The notes beneath the pieces were generated by a model. It did not search any database. It saw only the letters and a program-made list of their open reading frames with translations, and was not told the origin of the DNA. Of a DNA stretch of 64,000 bases, positions 47,823 to 59,765 are shown one piece after another. This DNA is from Candidula unifasciata (Eukaryota > Mollusca > Gastropoda > Stylommatophora > Geomitridae). Location: NCBI GenBank assembly GCA_905116865.2, contig CAJHNH020001584.1:15001-79000 (forward strand), given 5' to 3'. Every line of letters starts with the position of its first letter. Within the stretch, counting starts at the first letter, position 1. A program made the position numbers and the translations under genes.

Positions 47823-48139
47823 ACATGCTAGAGGGACACTGGAGGGGAAGCGAGAGGGACACTGTAGGGGAAGCTAGAGGAACACTGGAGGGGAAGCGAG
47901 AGGGACAAATGCAACACTTTATGTTGACAGGCAATATCTAGAGATGGACAGAAGAAGCCTCTGTTCATGGAGAAGAAGGAGCTTCAAGTGGGAGTTTGAT
48001 ACACTTGTGAGCTAGTCTTCTGTGGGATCATGCCATTTGATGATGATGATGACAATAATGATGATGATGATGATGATGATAATGATTTCTAAATAGCTAT
48101 TTATAAATACTATCTTCCTTTGTACTGACTGCCTGTCAG
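47823..48139. repeat. Short 21-bp repeats and GAT run
   Basis: About four GAGGGACACTGGAGGGGAAGC-like units lie at 47825-47910 and a (GAT)n run at 48040-48080. The rest is unassigned. Confidence 0.75.
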
Positions 48140-48660
48140 GGTCATGGAACCTATACAACACTGTCTCGGACAATCATTGAGTCAACACTGGAACCTACAC
48201 AACACTGTCACGGACAATCATTGAGTCAACACTGGAACCTACACAACACTGTCACGAAATCTTCAAGTCAACACTGCAACCTACACAACACTGTCACGAA
48301 ATCTTCAAGTTAACACTGGAACCTAGACAACACTGTCACGGACAATCATTGAGTCAACACTGGAACCTAGACAACACTGTCACGGACAATCATTGAGTCA
48401 ACACTGGAACCTATACAACACTGTCTCGGACAATCATTGAGTCAACACTGGAACCTACACAACACTGTCACGGACAATCATTGAGTCAACACTGGAACCT
48501 ACACAACACTGTCACGAAATCTTCAAGTCAACACTGCAACCTACACAACACTGTCACGAAATCTTCGAGTCAACACTGGAACCTACACAACACTGTCACG
48601 GACAATCATTGAGTCAACACTGGAACCTACACAACACTGTCACGGACAATCATCGAGTCA
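48140..48660. repeat. 44-bp minisatellite at the host gene's 3' end
   Basis: Twelve units of about 44 bp including CACGGACAATCATTGAGTC and AACACTGGAACCTACACAAC; some are 42-bp variants reading CGAAATCTTCAAG. Six consecutive units repeat in the same order (1-6 and 7-12), a higher-order repeat of about 258 bp. The rightmost unit contains the last codons and the stop of the minus-strand gene. Confidence 0.95.
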
Positions 48661-49346
48661 ATCTCTCTTCTCAGATCTTCCGGGTGAATGGTGTAACTTC
48701 CCGAGGTGGTCGTCCTGTCATCCTCTGTGAGGCTGCACTGTGTGTTTGTGCGCACAGAGCTCGGGTAGGACCTCTCCGAGGATTTGTAGCTTCTGTCTCC
48801 GTGGGATGGCCTGCGATCTATCGGCACTAGGAAGAGCCAGACCCTCGGAACTCAGGCTCGTCAAGGGATGAGGTCCGGGAAAACGGTTGCTCTGTCCATG
48901 AAATGATCGCATGAGAGCAGTATTGTTGTTACTGTTTTGAGGTATGGTCGGGCGGTTTGACCAATCGCCTGCGACATTCCTCGACCGTTGTGTAAATGGC
49001 AGTGTCTGGTTGGCCGTTGCCCCGGAGTTTCCGGCACTCCCTAACGTCTGAACGTAATGGTTCATTGGTAAGGACTTGCTGATGTCGGATCTACTCTGGG
49101 AGCTCCGATCTCCGGAGAAGTCCGACTCAAAGTCGGAAGTTACCGAACTATGCGGTGATCGCTGGGAAATTACTGGTTGTCTGTGAGACGAGTCTTTGGT
49201 TGAGTGCGCGGGCGTCTGGCGCCCGGCTTTTGGAGGATGTAGAGAAAGTCTTTGTTGGTGGTAAAGTTGATGTCTGGGTTTGGAGTCAGCAGGAGCATGC
49301 GGTCCCCGATGGTAGATCTGGTAGCATAATTTGTTGGGGTTGTGTT
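48627..49346 (-). CDS. Last exon of a protocadherin-like cytoplasmic tail
   Basis: A good acceptor precedes 49346 (TTCTCCATCTGTCCACAG). The previous exon ends in phase 1 (G), giving GAA at the junction and opening the frame that reads HNPNKLCYQIYHRG, then SVTSDFESDFSGDRSSQSRS and LMRSFHGQSNRFPGPH. In this frame the stop is at 48718. A second frame, open from about 48857 to 48627, reads SHGDRSYKSSERSYPS, CSLTEDDRTTTSGSYTIHPE and ends EIDSMIVRDSVV. The latter looks more like a conserved acidic/TSGSYT end, so I infer a one-base indel between 48720 and 48860. From memory, TTTSGSYT near the end is seen in invertebrate protocadherin-like tails. Cytoplasmic role inferred; C-terminal SVV might bind PDZ domains. 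Confidence 0.6.
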
Positions 49347-51423
49347 CTGTGGACAGATGGAGAACAGCAATTAAAAGGGGTCAGAAACAGTTCTTCCGTC
49401 ATGCTGTCACACTCCTTCTCCCAGTATTCTTTTACTAGCCATTCTATTTATCTATCTTTAGAATATTGTGTAGGAAACAAAATACAAAATTGATTCTGCT
49501 TCACAAATAAAGAGTGATTACCTTACCACTTAAAATGAGTTCTTCTCTCTCTTTCTTTTTCTTTCTTTCTCTTTCTTTTTTCTTTCTCTCTGTCGCCCCA
49601 TCTATTTGTCTTTAATTCTCTCTCTGTCTCTCTCTCTCTTTGTCTTCCCCACTTTCTCTTCACATATATGCGCGTATTGTTTCTTAACAAGTAAAATTAC
49701 AGACTTTAATTCAAAAAAACAAATCAAATCAGATCTGTAAAACAACACTTGGTGGAGTTGAGCATAAGGGGGGGGGGGGGGGGGGAGTAAGGAAAAGGAG
49801 AACGAGAACAAGAAGAAGAATCATTACAGCTTTGATTGTGTCGTGTATCTGTTCCAAATTTTCTTAGCTCCAATTTTTTTTATTAGCCGGTGTTCTGTCA
49901 GAAGCGACATCCAATTTTCATCAGTTTCATTTTACCGCTGTCTGGAATCATGGGTATAGATTTACAAGATATCCGGACGTGAAGATATTACAACGAAAAG
50001 AACAGAATTGTGTTTCTCCTGAGACGGACATCGGCGTATAGACTGTTTTACAGCTGCTCACAATAGTACCACACTGGTAGCTTGTCCGTGTATACAGCTA
50101 GTGTTAAAACTGTATTGTGAATCGATAGCTCACGTCACCGGGCGGTCGTGAAAAGGTTTAAACCTCCAGGCGATACCGTTATTGACAATAGAGGCTGGAT
50201 TCGAAAGAAAGCCGTAGCGAGTTTGCCGGATTGTATCAGTGGCCATTCAAAGCTGTCTAAGTACTTGGACAAGACCCCGTGTGGCCCAGTTAAAACCCAC
50301 CAATAACTGACTGTAAACTAGAATTATTTCTTGCCCCATTTCCCAGTGGGGGTTTCCAGTTTTCCATCTTTGGAAGAAATATAATCCTGCGGTTTGGATC
50401 TTTAACTCTTTTTCTATCCGTTTTCGAAGTTATGGCGGGCAATGATAATCCATACAGTTGGATACTAAAAAAATGCGCTGAATGGAAAAGTGGAGAAAGG
50501 GGTCGACAACGTTACGTATGGGTGGATATTATCCCAGAAGGGACCTGATGACCTGGCGCTGGAAATGGGGACCGGGGGTGGGGGATGGGTGTGGGGGAGG
50601 AATTTAATTTTTTATCTACCATGAAAATTAGAAAAAAAAAATTACTATGATGGAAGTGCCACCGCCACATCCCCCAGGGATTTGTAGGAGACTGAGACAC
50701 GCCCCCTTCCTCCCGCCACCACGCCCCCTTCCTCCCGCCACCATCACCCCCCCCCCTTTTTTTCTCAACCCCATGTTATTTTATTTTAAGAGGAACAAAT
50801 TTGTTAGGGGTGAATCTTCTCATTCGATGTTTCTGAGAGAAAACTTCAACCAGAAGGCCGGTAGCCTTCATGAAATCTATCGCACATTTCAAATATCCCA
50901 TCCCTTGTCGTTACAGTTTTCCACTTCCTCTCACATCATGTTTAAAAAAAAAAAAAATGTATAATGTCTTATCTAAACAGAAATATTTATCTTTATTCGA
51001 CCCATTAATTACCTGTTTATTCCCAGAGTGCTAAAACCTTACATTTTTGCTGTTAATTCATATTTCAAAATTATTCATTTATCTTTTCTTTAACGGTTGT
51101 TGCTGTTTCTTTATCCATAATTTCTGTTCATCAAAAATACTATTCTTTCACTATAGGCAGCGAATTGATTTTAGAACATTCAAATCTGACATATTAATGC
51201 GCTGGTATTCCCTAGACCGGGTCTAGAAAACATGACAGACACAACATGCAATCGTGAAATATTTATACGCGATAGACATCAAATTGCGTTTCGGTAATAC
51301 CGCAGATTTCACCTTTTTCGTTAAATCTTAAATCGTAGTAAGTTAATTATACTCGAGCCTAGTTTTTAATTGTGTAATAAATGCAATTTACGGCAGTTTT
51401 ATGTTTTTTTCGTTCCCTCTGCA
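49347..51423. other. Large intron, 3' part of the host gene (minus strand)
   Basis: Intronic if the exon model is right. It contains a CT-rich stretch at 49540-49650, a G-run at 49768-49787, C/G-rich patches at 50560-50760 and AT-rich DNA. No exon or mobile element was recognised. Confidence 0.5.
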
Positions 51424-52334
51424 CAGTGGTTCTCAACCTGTGGGCTACGACCCCTTTTTGGATCACATGACCCTTTCACAGGGGTCGCCTAGGACCATCG
51501 CAAAACACATATTCACTTAGGCTATAAAGTATCAACGAAAATAATTGTATGGTTGGGGGGTCGCCACAACACGAGGAACTGCATTAAAGGGTCGCCACAA
51601 CATGAGGTACTGTATTAAAGGGTCGTCACAACATGAGGAACTGTATTAAAGGGTCGCCACGACATGAGGAACTGTATTAAAGGGTCGCCACAACATGAGG
51701 AACTGTATTAAAGGGTCGCCACAACATGAGGAACTGTATTAAAGGGTTGCCACAACATGAGGAACTGTATTAAAGGGTCACCACAACATGAGGAACTGTA
51801 TTAAAGGGTCGTCACAAAATGAGGAACTGTATTAAAGGGTCACCACGACATGAGGAACTGCATTAAAGGGTCGCCACAACATGGGGAACTGTATTAAAGG
51901 GTCGCCACAACATGGGGAACTGTATTAAAGGGTCGCCACAACATTCGGAACTGTATTAAAGGGTCGCCACAACATGAGGAACTGTATGAAAGGGTCGCGA
52001 CAACACGAGGAACTGTATTAAAGGGTCGCCAAGACACGAGGAACTGTATTAAAGGGTCGCCACAACATGAGGAACTGTATTAAAGGGTCGCCAAAACGTG
52101 AGGAACTGTATTAAAGGGTCGCCACAACACGAGGAACTGTATTAAAGGGTCAACACAACACGAGGAACTGTATTAAAGGGTCGTCACAACACGAGGAACT
52201 GTATTAAAGGGTCGTCACAACACGAGGAACTGTATTAAAGGGTCGTCACAACACGAGGAACTGTATTAAAGGGTCGTCACAACATGAGGAACAGTATTAA
52301 AGGGTCGCCATATTAGGAAGTTTGAGAACTACTG
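51424..52334 (+). mobile_element. SPIN-like hAT with expanded internal minisatellite
   Basis: The left end CAGTGGTTCTCAACCTG (51424) and right end (inverse CAGTAGTTCTCAAAC, 52334) are inverted with few mismatches. A CCCTTTCACAGGGGTCGCC block and GACCATCG follow the left end. This matches my memory of the SPIN hAT consensus, including ATGAGGAACTGTATTAAAGG near the right end. Between about 51552 and 52310 that right-hand motif is a 31-bp tandem array of about 24 units. The 8-bp flanks (CCTCTGCA and CCTTGGAG) agree at only 4 positions, so the insertion is old. No transposase ORF. Confidence 0.85.
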
Positions 52335-53529
52335 CCTTGGAGTATTTATGTAGTCAGCCGGCAGATCCATCCATTCCCTTCCATGACTGACTTTGTCCAG
52401 AGTGCCTGTCTGGTGTAGTATGTTCGTAGCTTTCTTCAATCAGGAGCGATCTAATATCAAGCGCTACCACTGATCTTTTTGTTACATCATCTGTGGCATT
52501 ATGCAGCAGGTCTTGCGCCTCCCTATGTATGTACGCCTTCGCCTGTGCCATTTTATGTCCGAGAACTGGAACTACAGAGTCGGCAACTATCCGTGCTTTC
52601 CACTGCGCCAATACTGCTGTCGCATGAGGACTAACTCGACCAGAATTGTTTCACTTTCAGCACACCAAGGTGCGCCTGTCGTTGTCACATGATAAATTAC
52701 CAGTATCGATCCAACAACACGTAACAAACTCAAGGACACATCGTGTAGAATGATGATTAAAAAATCTGTGGCTGGATAATATAAAGGCAGACTCGCTGAT
52801 AGTCAACATAATTACAGGGAATTGAATTAACTCAAGTTAAAAACAGTCGCCGGCTCCAACTAAAGGTTAAAATTAAATGTTGGCACACGTTCAAGAAGCG
52901 CGGGACACTGGTGATGAAGGCTGCACAAAAGAAGATATCTGATTTAATCATGTGGATTTTCCCCGCGAAAGATGGAGACATCAAGGCGTTTCGAGGGATG
53001 ATTGCTGCGAGAACTGGGCTAAATGAAACCAGTTGCTGGGGTCGGAAATGGCGACCCAACAAGAGATGGTTTATTGGAAATTGCTGCCAGGAGAACTAGT
53101 GGAACTTGGACAGGGTGATGTGCTTAGGCTGACCCACGTCAGAGCTTTCATCGTACGTTAGAGTGAACATGATGGACAATGGATGGATTTACTCTTGGGG
53201 ATATGATACACACGAACAATAGATATGTGCTGTATGCAGCCATGTACCGGTACGCACACGCCATGTCACGTGGTCACATCTGGAAATTCAGTGATCAAGC
53301 AAACAAGAGCAACAGAAGAGATAAGTGCGGTCGGTGACGAACGTGTTGACTGGTCCCTGTGTCAACATTAGCAAACTTCCGATGGTCGCTTGCATCAAGT
53401 TACAGAACTAATGGACACACGGAAGTGTGAAACTGGCTACCTCATCCACGGGAAAGACATTTAGCTGGACAGTTTAGCCTGTTATAGTGTGTCATTTGGC
53501 TCATACAAAGCATCCTGTCCCGAAATCTG
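52335..53529. other. Unassigned intronic DNA with an open minus frame
   Basis: A minus frame (52611-52354) is open for 85 codons with GHKMAQAKAYIHREAQDLLH, no family recognised. It is on the same strand as the host gene but no splice sites support an exon. Confidence 0.4.
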
Positions 53530-53745
53530 GTTCACTGTGGCCATGTTCAACCTCGCCTGGAGAGAACAGCCATGAAGGCTACAGTTTCCGGACAACAAGG
53601 CCGAGGGGAGACTTTCGCGAATGTGGCTACCAGACACCCAAGATGTATTTCTGTGAAAGCACATAGGGCAGGAGAACTGGCTAGAGAAAGTGAGACTTTC
53701 ACCCGCGTTCTGTAAAGCACATGATGTTTGAGGAAGAAGAATGAA
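53530..53745 (+). mobile_element. Decayed LINE C-terminus
   Basis: The plus strand reads ATVSGQQGRG, then HRAGELARESETFTRVL. These correspond to LPGRRGRGRP and HEAGELARDRVSFRN in the copy at 57060-57320. Frames are broken by small indels. It is inserted antisense to the host gene. Confidence 0.7.
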
Positions 53746-54493
53746 TCAGAGAAGCAATCAATCTGCTGACGTCTCCACAATTACAAATGGCCGCTGTGGC
53801 TCCTAGCAATGTCATGATGGAGACTACAACAGCATGGCGCAAGGGCCTTTAAATCAGTTGGAGACGAAAGACAGAAGGAAAAAAACAGTGCACCTTAACA
53901 CCGGGTCGCAAATACTTGGTTTTAAAACTTGTCATTTGAATGTAGTGGTAACCATATTGAAAATAAGCTGTCTTTAAACTTTAACACCCACAAATTATAG
54001 GAGAAAAATCTGGTATCAACTTCTGACGTTCTTTAAAAGTGGGAAAACATTTAATAAATTAGTCACGCAAAATAAAACAAAAAACAAAAAACATGCATTC
54101 ATAAGAGGATTAAAAGGGAGATTATCACGTCAACAAACCGCTCAACGAACACACTCACTGGGACATGCTAAGTCGGATACTGACTTTAGGAAATAAATAT
54201 ATATATATATACTTTATAATCTTCACAGCAAAATACTTTGATTCGAAGGTATCCATGCTTAAGAATGAAAGATGATTAAAAAGTCAAAGGGACAGGCTGA
54301 CGGCAAACATCTTCCCCACATTGTTAGGTTAAGACCGGATGCGAATTTCCGTTTCCAAAAGTTGGATGTCTTTCCATAACACCGGAGTCTGATTTGAGAA
54401 TATTATCAATAATACAAACCACACAATCTTGATTACTGAACATTCCAATTCATTGCTACACTGCAAACAAAACAAACCCCCCCCCCCTCCCCC

Positions 54494-54519
<26 letters not shown>
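53746..54519. other. Unassigned intronic DNA with C-run
   Basis: A C-run of about 40 bases (54477-54514), followed by an A-run, adjoins the next array. Otherwise nothing was seen. Confidence 0.5.
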
Positions 54520-54524
<5 letters not shown>

Positions 54525-55135
54525 AATCCTGATTTAAGAACCTCATCAAGCCAAGGCGCACATGCAAACCATACAATCTTGATTTTAGAACTTCATCGAG
54601 ATAAAGAACACATGCAAACCAGACAATCTTGATTTTAGAACTTCATCAAGTTAAAGAATGCATACAAACCAGGCAATCTTGATTTTAGAACATTATCAAG
54701 TTTAAGAACACATGCAAACCAGGCAATCTTGATTTTAGAACTTTATCAAGTTAAAGAACACATGCAAACCAGACAATCTTGATTTTAGAACATTATCAAG
54801 TCAAAGAACATATGCAAACCAGACAATCTTGATTTTAGAACATCATCAAGTTAAAGAAAATATGCAAACCAGACAATCTTGATTTTAGAACATCATCAAG
54901 TTAAAGAACACATGCAAACCAGGCAATCTTGATTTTAGAACATTATCAAGTCAAAGAACACATGCAAAGCAGACAATCTTGATTTTAGAACATTATCAAG
55001 TCAAAGGACACATAAACCAGGCAATCTTGATTTTAGAACATTATCAAGTTAAAGAACACATGCAAACCAGACAATCTTGATTTTAGAACATTATCAAGTT
55101 AAAGAACACATGCAAACCAGACAATCGTGATAATA
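54520..55135. repeat. 50-bp minisatellite, about 12 copies
   Basis: Units of TTGATTTTAGAACATTATC, AAGTTAAAGAACACATGC and AAACCAGACAATC. Copies differ by few bases; the flanking stretch at 54395-54440 contains a diverged version. Confidence 0.95.
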
Positions 55136-55221
55136 GACTATACAGTATTTAAAACAGAAAGCTAAGGATATCATTTGAAAGTCTGACTGACATGGATTTT
55201 TATGGGAATTCTTGCTAACGG

Positions 55222-55425
55222 TTGTATCTTAGAAGGTCTTGTTAACGGTGATTTCCCCGAAGTTCTTGTTAAAGGTGGTTTCCCCAAAGTTCATGTTAAC
55301 GGTGATTTCCCCAAAGTTCTTGTTAACGGTGGTTTCCCCAAAGTTCATGTTAACGGTGATTTCCCACCAAATTCTTGTTAAAGGTGGTTTTTCCCAAGTT
55401 CTTGTTAACAGTGATTTTCATTTGT
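55222..55425. repeat. 27-bp tandem repeat, about 7 copies
   Basis: Units of GTTAACGGTGATTTCCCC followed by AAAGTTCTT, alternating GTGATTT and GTGGTTT. Confidence 0.93.
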
Positions 55426-55464
55426 CTTTTTCTCCTTCTTTAATCATACTTGTTCCATTTCATG

Positions 55465-55590
55465 GTAGGGGGAGAGGAGGGAAAGGGTGAAGGGGAGGGA
55501 AAGGGTAAGGGGAAAGGGATGGCAAGGGGAGGGGGAAGGGTATGGGAAAGGGGAAAGGAGGGAAAGGGGAAGGGAAAGGGGTAATGTGGC
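55465..55590. repeat. (GGGAAA)-type purine tract
   Basis: Irregular GGGAAAGG/GGGGAAGG purine run; many GGG triplets give G-quadruplex potential on the plus strand. Confidence 0.85.
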
Positions 55591-56367
55591 GCGTCCATGG
55601 CAACAAAATACGACATGCAGCAGTAAAAGGTCCCCTTCCCGTCCTAATTTAATCCCGGATGGCTTATGACGTCATGAGGATAATTTTACACTCCAACAAG
55701 AGGCACGTAACCTGGTGGCTGAGTCACTTTAATGGTATTCGCCCCTACCCCCCCCCCCCTATCCCCAAGTAATTAGTTGTACGAGCCTGGGTTTCCTCCT
55801 GAAAAAATTTACAAGGGGTTAAGTAACCCCAACCCACCCACACCCCTTCCACCCCAAACCATGTACAGAGTATTACTTAGTCATTCATTATACAATTCTA
55901 ATGGTAATTGGTATTACTATTCGTGTGCCTTTGACAATTATAACGGCGCTAGAAGCCCCCCCCCCCCCACCCCCTGCCCTCACCTTGCCCCATAATGTAT
56001 TCGCGGAGTACCGACAACAGTGAGCTTGGCACACACTATTCTAGTTTTTCTCGCGGGCCAGAACGGGAGCTCATTGACCCAGGAACCACCCTTATCCTGT
56101 GTCATATTTACCAAAAACCTCCCTTCACCAACATGAATTCACTGATCACGTGACAGCTATGATTAGTAATCAAGTCGCGTGCAGGATTATGCACATGCGC
56201 TCTGCAACAAGATGGCTGACTTCCATGCGAGAATGATGTTCATACGTACCCAGACCTAATGACCCCTGAACTGTGTCGGGGGCAAAGGGCACAAGGCTGG
56301 TGATCAAAACAGTCAACGGTCAAAGGTTAGAGAATATATAGACAATTGTCTAGAGTAAGTGTGTAAT
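55591..56367. other. Unassigned intronic DNA
   Basis: Several C-runs (55749, 55957). No gene or element was recognised. Confidence 0.45.
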
Positions 56368-56485
56368 AGTAAAGGTAAAGGTCCCTTTTCCACGCCTCTA
56401 GGCGTACAGGGCATATAGGGCTAGTCCTATATTTTTATAGACCAACTGGCACAAGATGGGTGATGTGGTCTGCAATACTCCGGTA
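56368..56485. repeat. Dispersed repeat, member 2
   Basis: Partner of 27746-27862, sharing GTAAAGGTCCCTTTTC, TTTTTATAGACCAACTGGCA and GTGATGTGGTCTGCA-type blocks in order. Confidence 0.65.
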
Positions 56486-56777
56486 GTGTGTAATAGTGGA
56501 GACATTATTTTTATTCATCTAGGAATTATTTGAGTGAAGTGTGACTAAAAAAGCTTAACAAAGTCGGAAAGCAGAAAAACGTGCACAAACAATACAAATC
56601 GACATTTCGGCCAGTGCCTTTCTCGACATAAACGGGATTACACAACAGTTTCAAAAAGGGGTCACGTGAGAACCTTTAAAAAAATTTGACGTGGATTAAA
56701 TGAAATAAAAAAAAATAAAAAAAAGAAAGGCTCGAAAAATAGTCGCAAAAATAAAATAAAAAGTAATACTGTTGATA

Positions 56778-56945
56778 TATAATATAATATAATATAATAT
56801 AATATAATATAATATAATATAATATAATATAATATAATATAATATAATATAATATAATATAATATAATATAATATAATATAATATAATATAATATAATAT
56901 AATATAATATAATATAATATAATATAATATATAATATAACATAAT
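56778..56945. repeat. (AATAT)n pentanucleotide repeat, about 32 copies
   Basis: Nearly perfect AATAT pentamers. The Tyr/Ile/Leu-rich minus-strand ORF is an artefact. Confidence 0.97.
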
Positions 56946-57059
56946 ATAATAGTAGGAATAAAAGAGTAGAAGAAATACAACTGTTAATGTTCCATAAATG
57001 ACACTGATAAGAATTAGAATCAAGTAATAATATGAAGTGAAATTAAAATAAAATCATCA

Positions 57060-57320
57060 TCATGTAGAAGGTCCTTTGCAGAACGTCGCTCTCATCGCAG
57101 TGTTCCTGAAAGAAACTCGGTCTCTCGCCAGTTCTCCCGCCTCATGTACTTTCACACTCAAGGAGTCACTTATATCCTGTGCCCATCTTCGTGTTGGTCG
57201 GCCCCTGCCCCTTCTTCCTGGTAACATGCCTTCTGCCATATTTTTGTTCCAATCCGTCGTGGCGCTTGATATGACCAAAATATTTCAGCTTCCGAGAAAG
57301 GATGCTGTTTATTAGACAAT
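57060..57320 (-). mobile_element. RTE-like LINE C-terminus
   Basis: The minus strand reads FGHIK-type SATTDWNKNMAEGMLPG, then RRGRGRPTRRWAQDI and HEAGELARDRVSFRN, ending with a stop and an ATGATGATG tail at about 57055. It belongs to the same LINE group as 33867-34136 and 53530-53745. It is on the same strand as the host gene, within its intron. Confidence 0.85.
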
Positions 57321-58317
57321 CTTGCTTGATGTTAAGATCTTTTAAGATGTCAGCATTTCTCCTCTTTTTTCGTCCAAGATATTCTATAACATTTCAGCTC
57401 AAACGCCCCTATTTTTTTTTTTAAGGACTGTGAGATAGTCCACGACTTACATCCTTAAGTTGCTCCAGGGAAGATGCATGCTCTCAAAAGTATAATTTTG
57501 ATCTCCTTGCTGGTGCTTAACCATAGACTTTTTAGGTAAAATAAAATAAAAATCACAATTATGTAAAAAAAAAAAAAAAAAATTGTGACAGTAGTAAAAC
57601 TTCATGATATTCCAATGAAGGTATGCTGGACAGAGATGCCACATGGACTAAGAACATACAGGTTTTGTATGAGGCGATTTTCCAAAGCGAGGCGTGTGGT
57701 GTGATCACCAGAGCAAGATTGTAATGCTGTGATAGATATATTATCTTTGCCACTGTGTTCAGAGCTGTTAAAATGGTGAGGGCTCGGTTAAAGTGTCCGG
57801 AAACATTCAGTTAGCTCCCTGCCCGAATCTGCAATGTTTACTTTGCTGCATCGTTTGCAGTAGAAGAAGGAGGAGGAGTAGGAGGAGGAGTAGGAGGAGG
57901 AGGAGGAGTAGGAGGAGGTGAAGAAGCAGAAACAGATAACGCTGACTACCCCAATAACGATTGATAAATGCATGTGTGGTGGCACGTTGAAAGCGCAGAT
58001 GACGTTAAGAAAACACGTCAAGTGCACACACAGAAAACATCAAAGGATTTATTTGTCAAATAGACATCAAAGGCGGTCAGCGAATATAGACTGGGATCCA
58101 GAGAAGAGTTTAGTTTTAGAATCAACAGGGGTACAGAAACGGAGGAAACAAGGGAGAAATGGAAAAAGAGAGAGAAAGAGAGACAGAGAGAGAGACAGAG
58201 AGAGAGAGGGGAGAAAGAGAGAGAAAGAGAGAGAGAGAGAGGGTGGGGGGAGAACGTACAAACAAAGTATGCAGTCATGCCTCACGTTGAGCCTTCCAGT
58301 CACTCAACTTTCACAAA
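57321..58317. other. Unassigned intronic DNA with GGA and GA tracts
   Basis: Contains a GGAGGAGTA repeat at 57865-57920 and (GA)n at 58155-58240, purine-rich on the plus strand. No exon was recognised. Confidence 0.5.
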
Positions 58318-58415
58318 GTAGTTAGTTGTATGTGATGTACCAAGCATGATACGTTTTTATGTGATATACCAAGTATGATACGTTTTTATGTGATATACCA
58401 AGTATGATACGTTTA
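58318..58415. repeat. 29-bp repeat, 3 copies
   Basis: Three units of TATGTGATATACCAAGTATG followed by ATACGTTTT. Confidence 0.93.
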
Positions 58416-58454
58416 TCTAGCTATATATACAACAATATTATTAATCGTCCTTTC

Positions 58455-58588
58455 CTGTTCTCCAGTCCTGGAATGCCTCGCAGCGTCAGGGCAGGAAGTA
58501 ATACGTGGAACGGGTCCTTTTCTGTTCTCCAGTCCTGGAATGCCTCGCAGCGTCAGGGCAGGAAGTAATACGTGGAACGGGTCCTTCT
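58455..58588. repeat. 67-bp tandem duplication
   Basis: Two nearly identical 67-bp units starting CTGTTCTCCAGTCCTGG, one beginning at 58455 and the other at 58522. Confidence 0.95.
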
Positions 58589-58683
58589 CTTCGCTTTGTG
58601 TAAAGTTATTGTCAGTGTCTCGGATATTCCTGCTGTTCAAATTGTGTGTGGTCGACCTCAGACTCTGTTACTGCTCCATCTAT

Positions 58684-59572
58684 ATAACATTGCTCTCTGC
58701 GGTGTCCACTTGTCACGCCATCTGTAAAACATTGCTCTCTGCGGTGTCCACTTGTCACGCCATCTGTAAAACATTGCTCTCTGCGGTGTCCACTTGTCAC
58801 GCCATCTGTAAAACATTGCTCTCTGTGGTGTCCACTTGTCACGCCATCTGTAAAACATTGCTCTCTATGGTGTCCACTTGTCACGACATATGTAAAACAT
58901 TGCTCTCTGTGGTGCCCACTTGTCACGCCATCTGTATAACATTGCTCTCTGTGGTGTCCACTTGTCACGCCATCTGTAAAACATTGCTCTCTGTGGTCTT
59001 CACTTGTCACGCCATCTGTAAAACATTGCTCTCTATGGTGTCCACTTGTCACGCCATCAGTAAAACATTGCTCTCTGTGGTGCCCACTTGTCACGCCATC
59101 TGTAAAACATTGCTCTTTGTGGTGCCCACTTGTCACGCCATCTGTAAAACATTGCTCTCTGTGGTGCCCACTTGTCACACCGTCTGTAAAACATTGCTCT
59201 CTGCGGTGTCCACTTGTCACGCCATCTGTAAAACATTGCTCTCTGTGGTGTCCACTTGTCGCGCCATCTGTAAAACATTGCTCTCTATGGTGTCCACTTG
59301 TCACGCCATCTGTAAAACATTGCTCTCTGTGGTGCCCACTTGTCACGCCATCTGTATAACATTGCTCTCTGTGGTGCCCACTTGTCACACCGTCTGTTTA
59401 ACATTGCTCTCTGTGGTGCCCACTTGTCACACCGTCTGTGTAACATTGCTCTCTGTGGTGCCCACTTGTCACGTAATCTGTATAACATTCATCTATGTGG
59501 TGCCCACTTGTCACGTAATCTGTATAACATTCATCTATGTGGTGCCCACTTGTCACGCCATCTTGACCGGAT
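58684..59572. repeat. 42-bp minisatellite, about 21 copies
   Basis: Units of ATTGCTCTCTGTGGTGTCC and ACTTGTCACGCCATCTGTAA. Length 42 is a multiple of 3, so both strands stay open (356 codons plus, 258 codons minus). The amino-acid changes between units look neutral. Right-end units shift to ATTCATCTATGTGG. Confidence 0.96.
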
Positions 59573-59624
59573 GTCATATTTTTAAAACAAAAAGTAAATC
59601 TACACACTAAAGTCTGTTATGATA

Positions 59625-59765
59625 TATATACACATTCACAGATACATAACATTCAAACACACATTCACACAGAGACACACACACACACATATTCACACAC
59701 ACATTCACACAGAGACACGTGCACAGACACACGTACACTCACACGCAGACAAACAGAAACATTCA
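59625..59765. repeat. CA-rich microsatellite
   Basis: Imperfect (CA)n with ACACATTCACAC motifs. Confidence 0.85.

Noticed and set aside
52354..52611. Possible additional exon of the minus-strand gene
   Set aside because: Open for 85 codons but without suitable splice sites. The flanking exons already match in phase without it.
58540..59610. Plus ORF of 356 codons and minus ORF of 258 codons
   Set aside because: The 42-bp unit is a multiple of 3 and lacks stops on both strands. Substitutions do not favour either frame.
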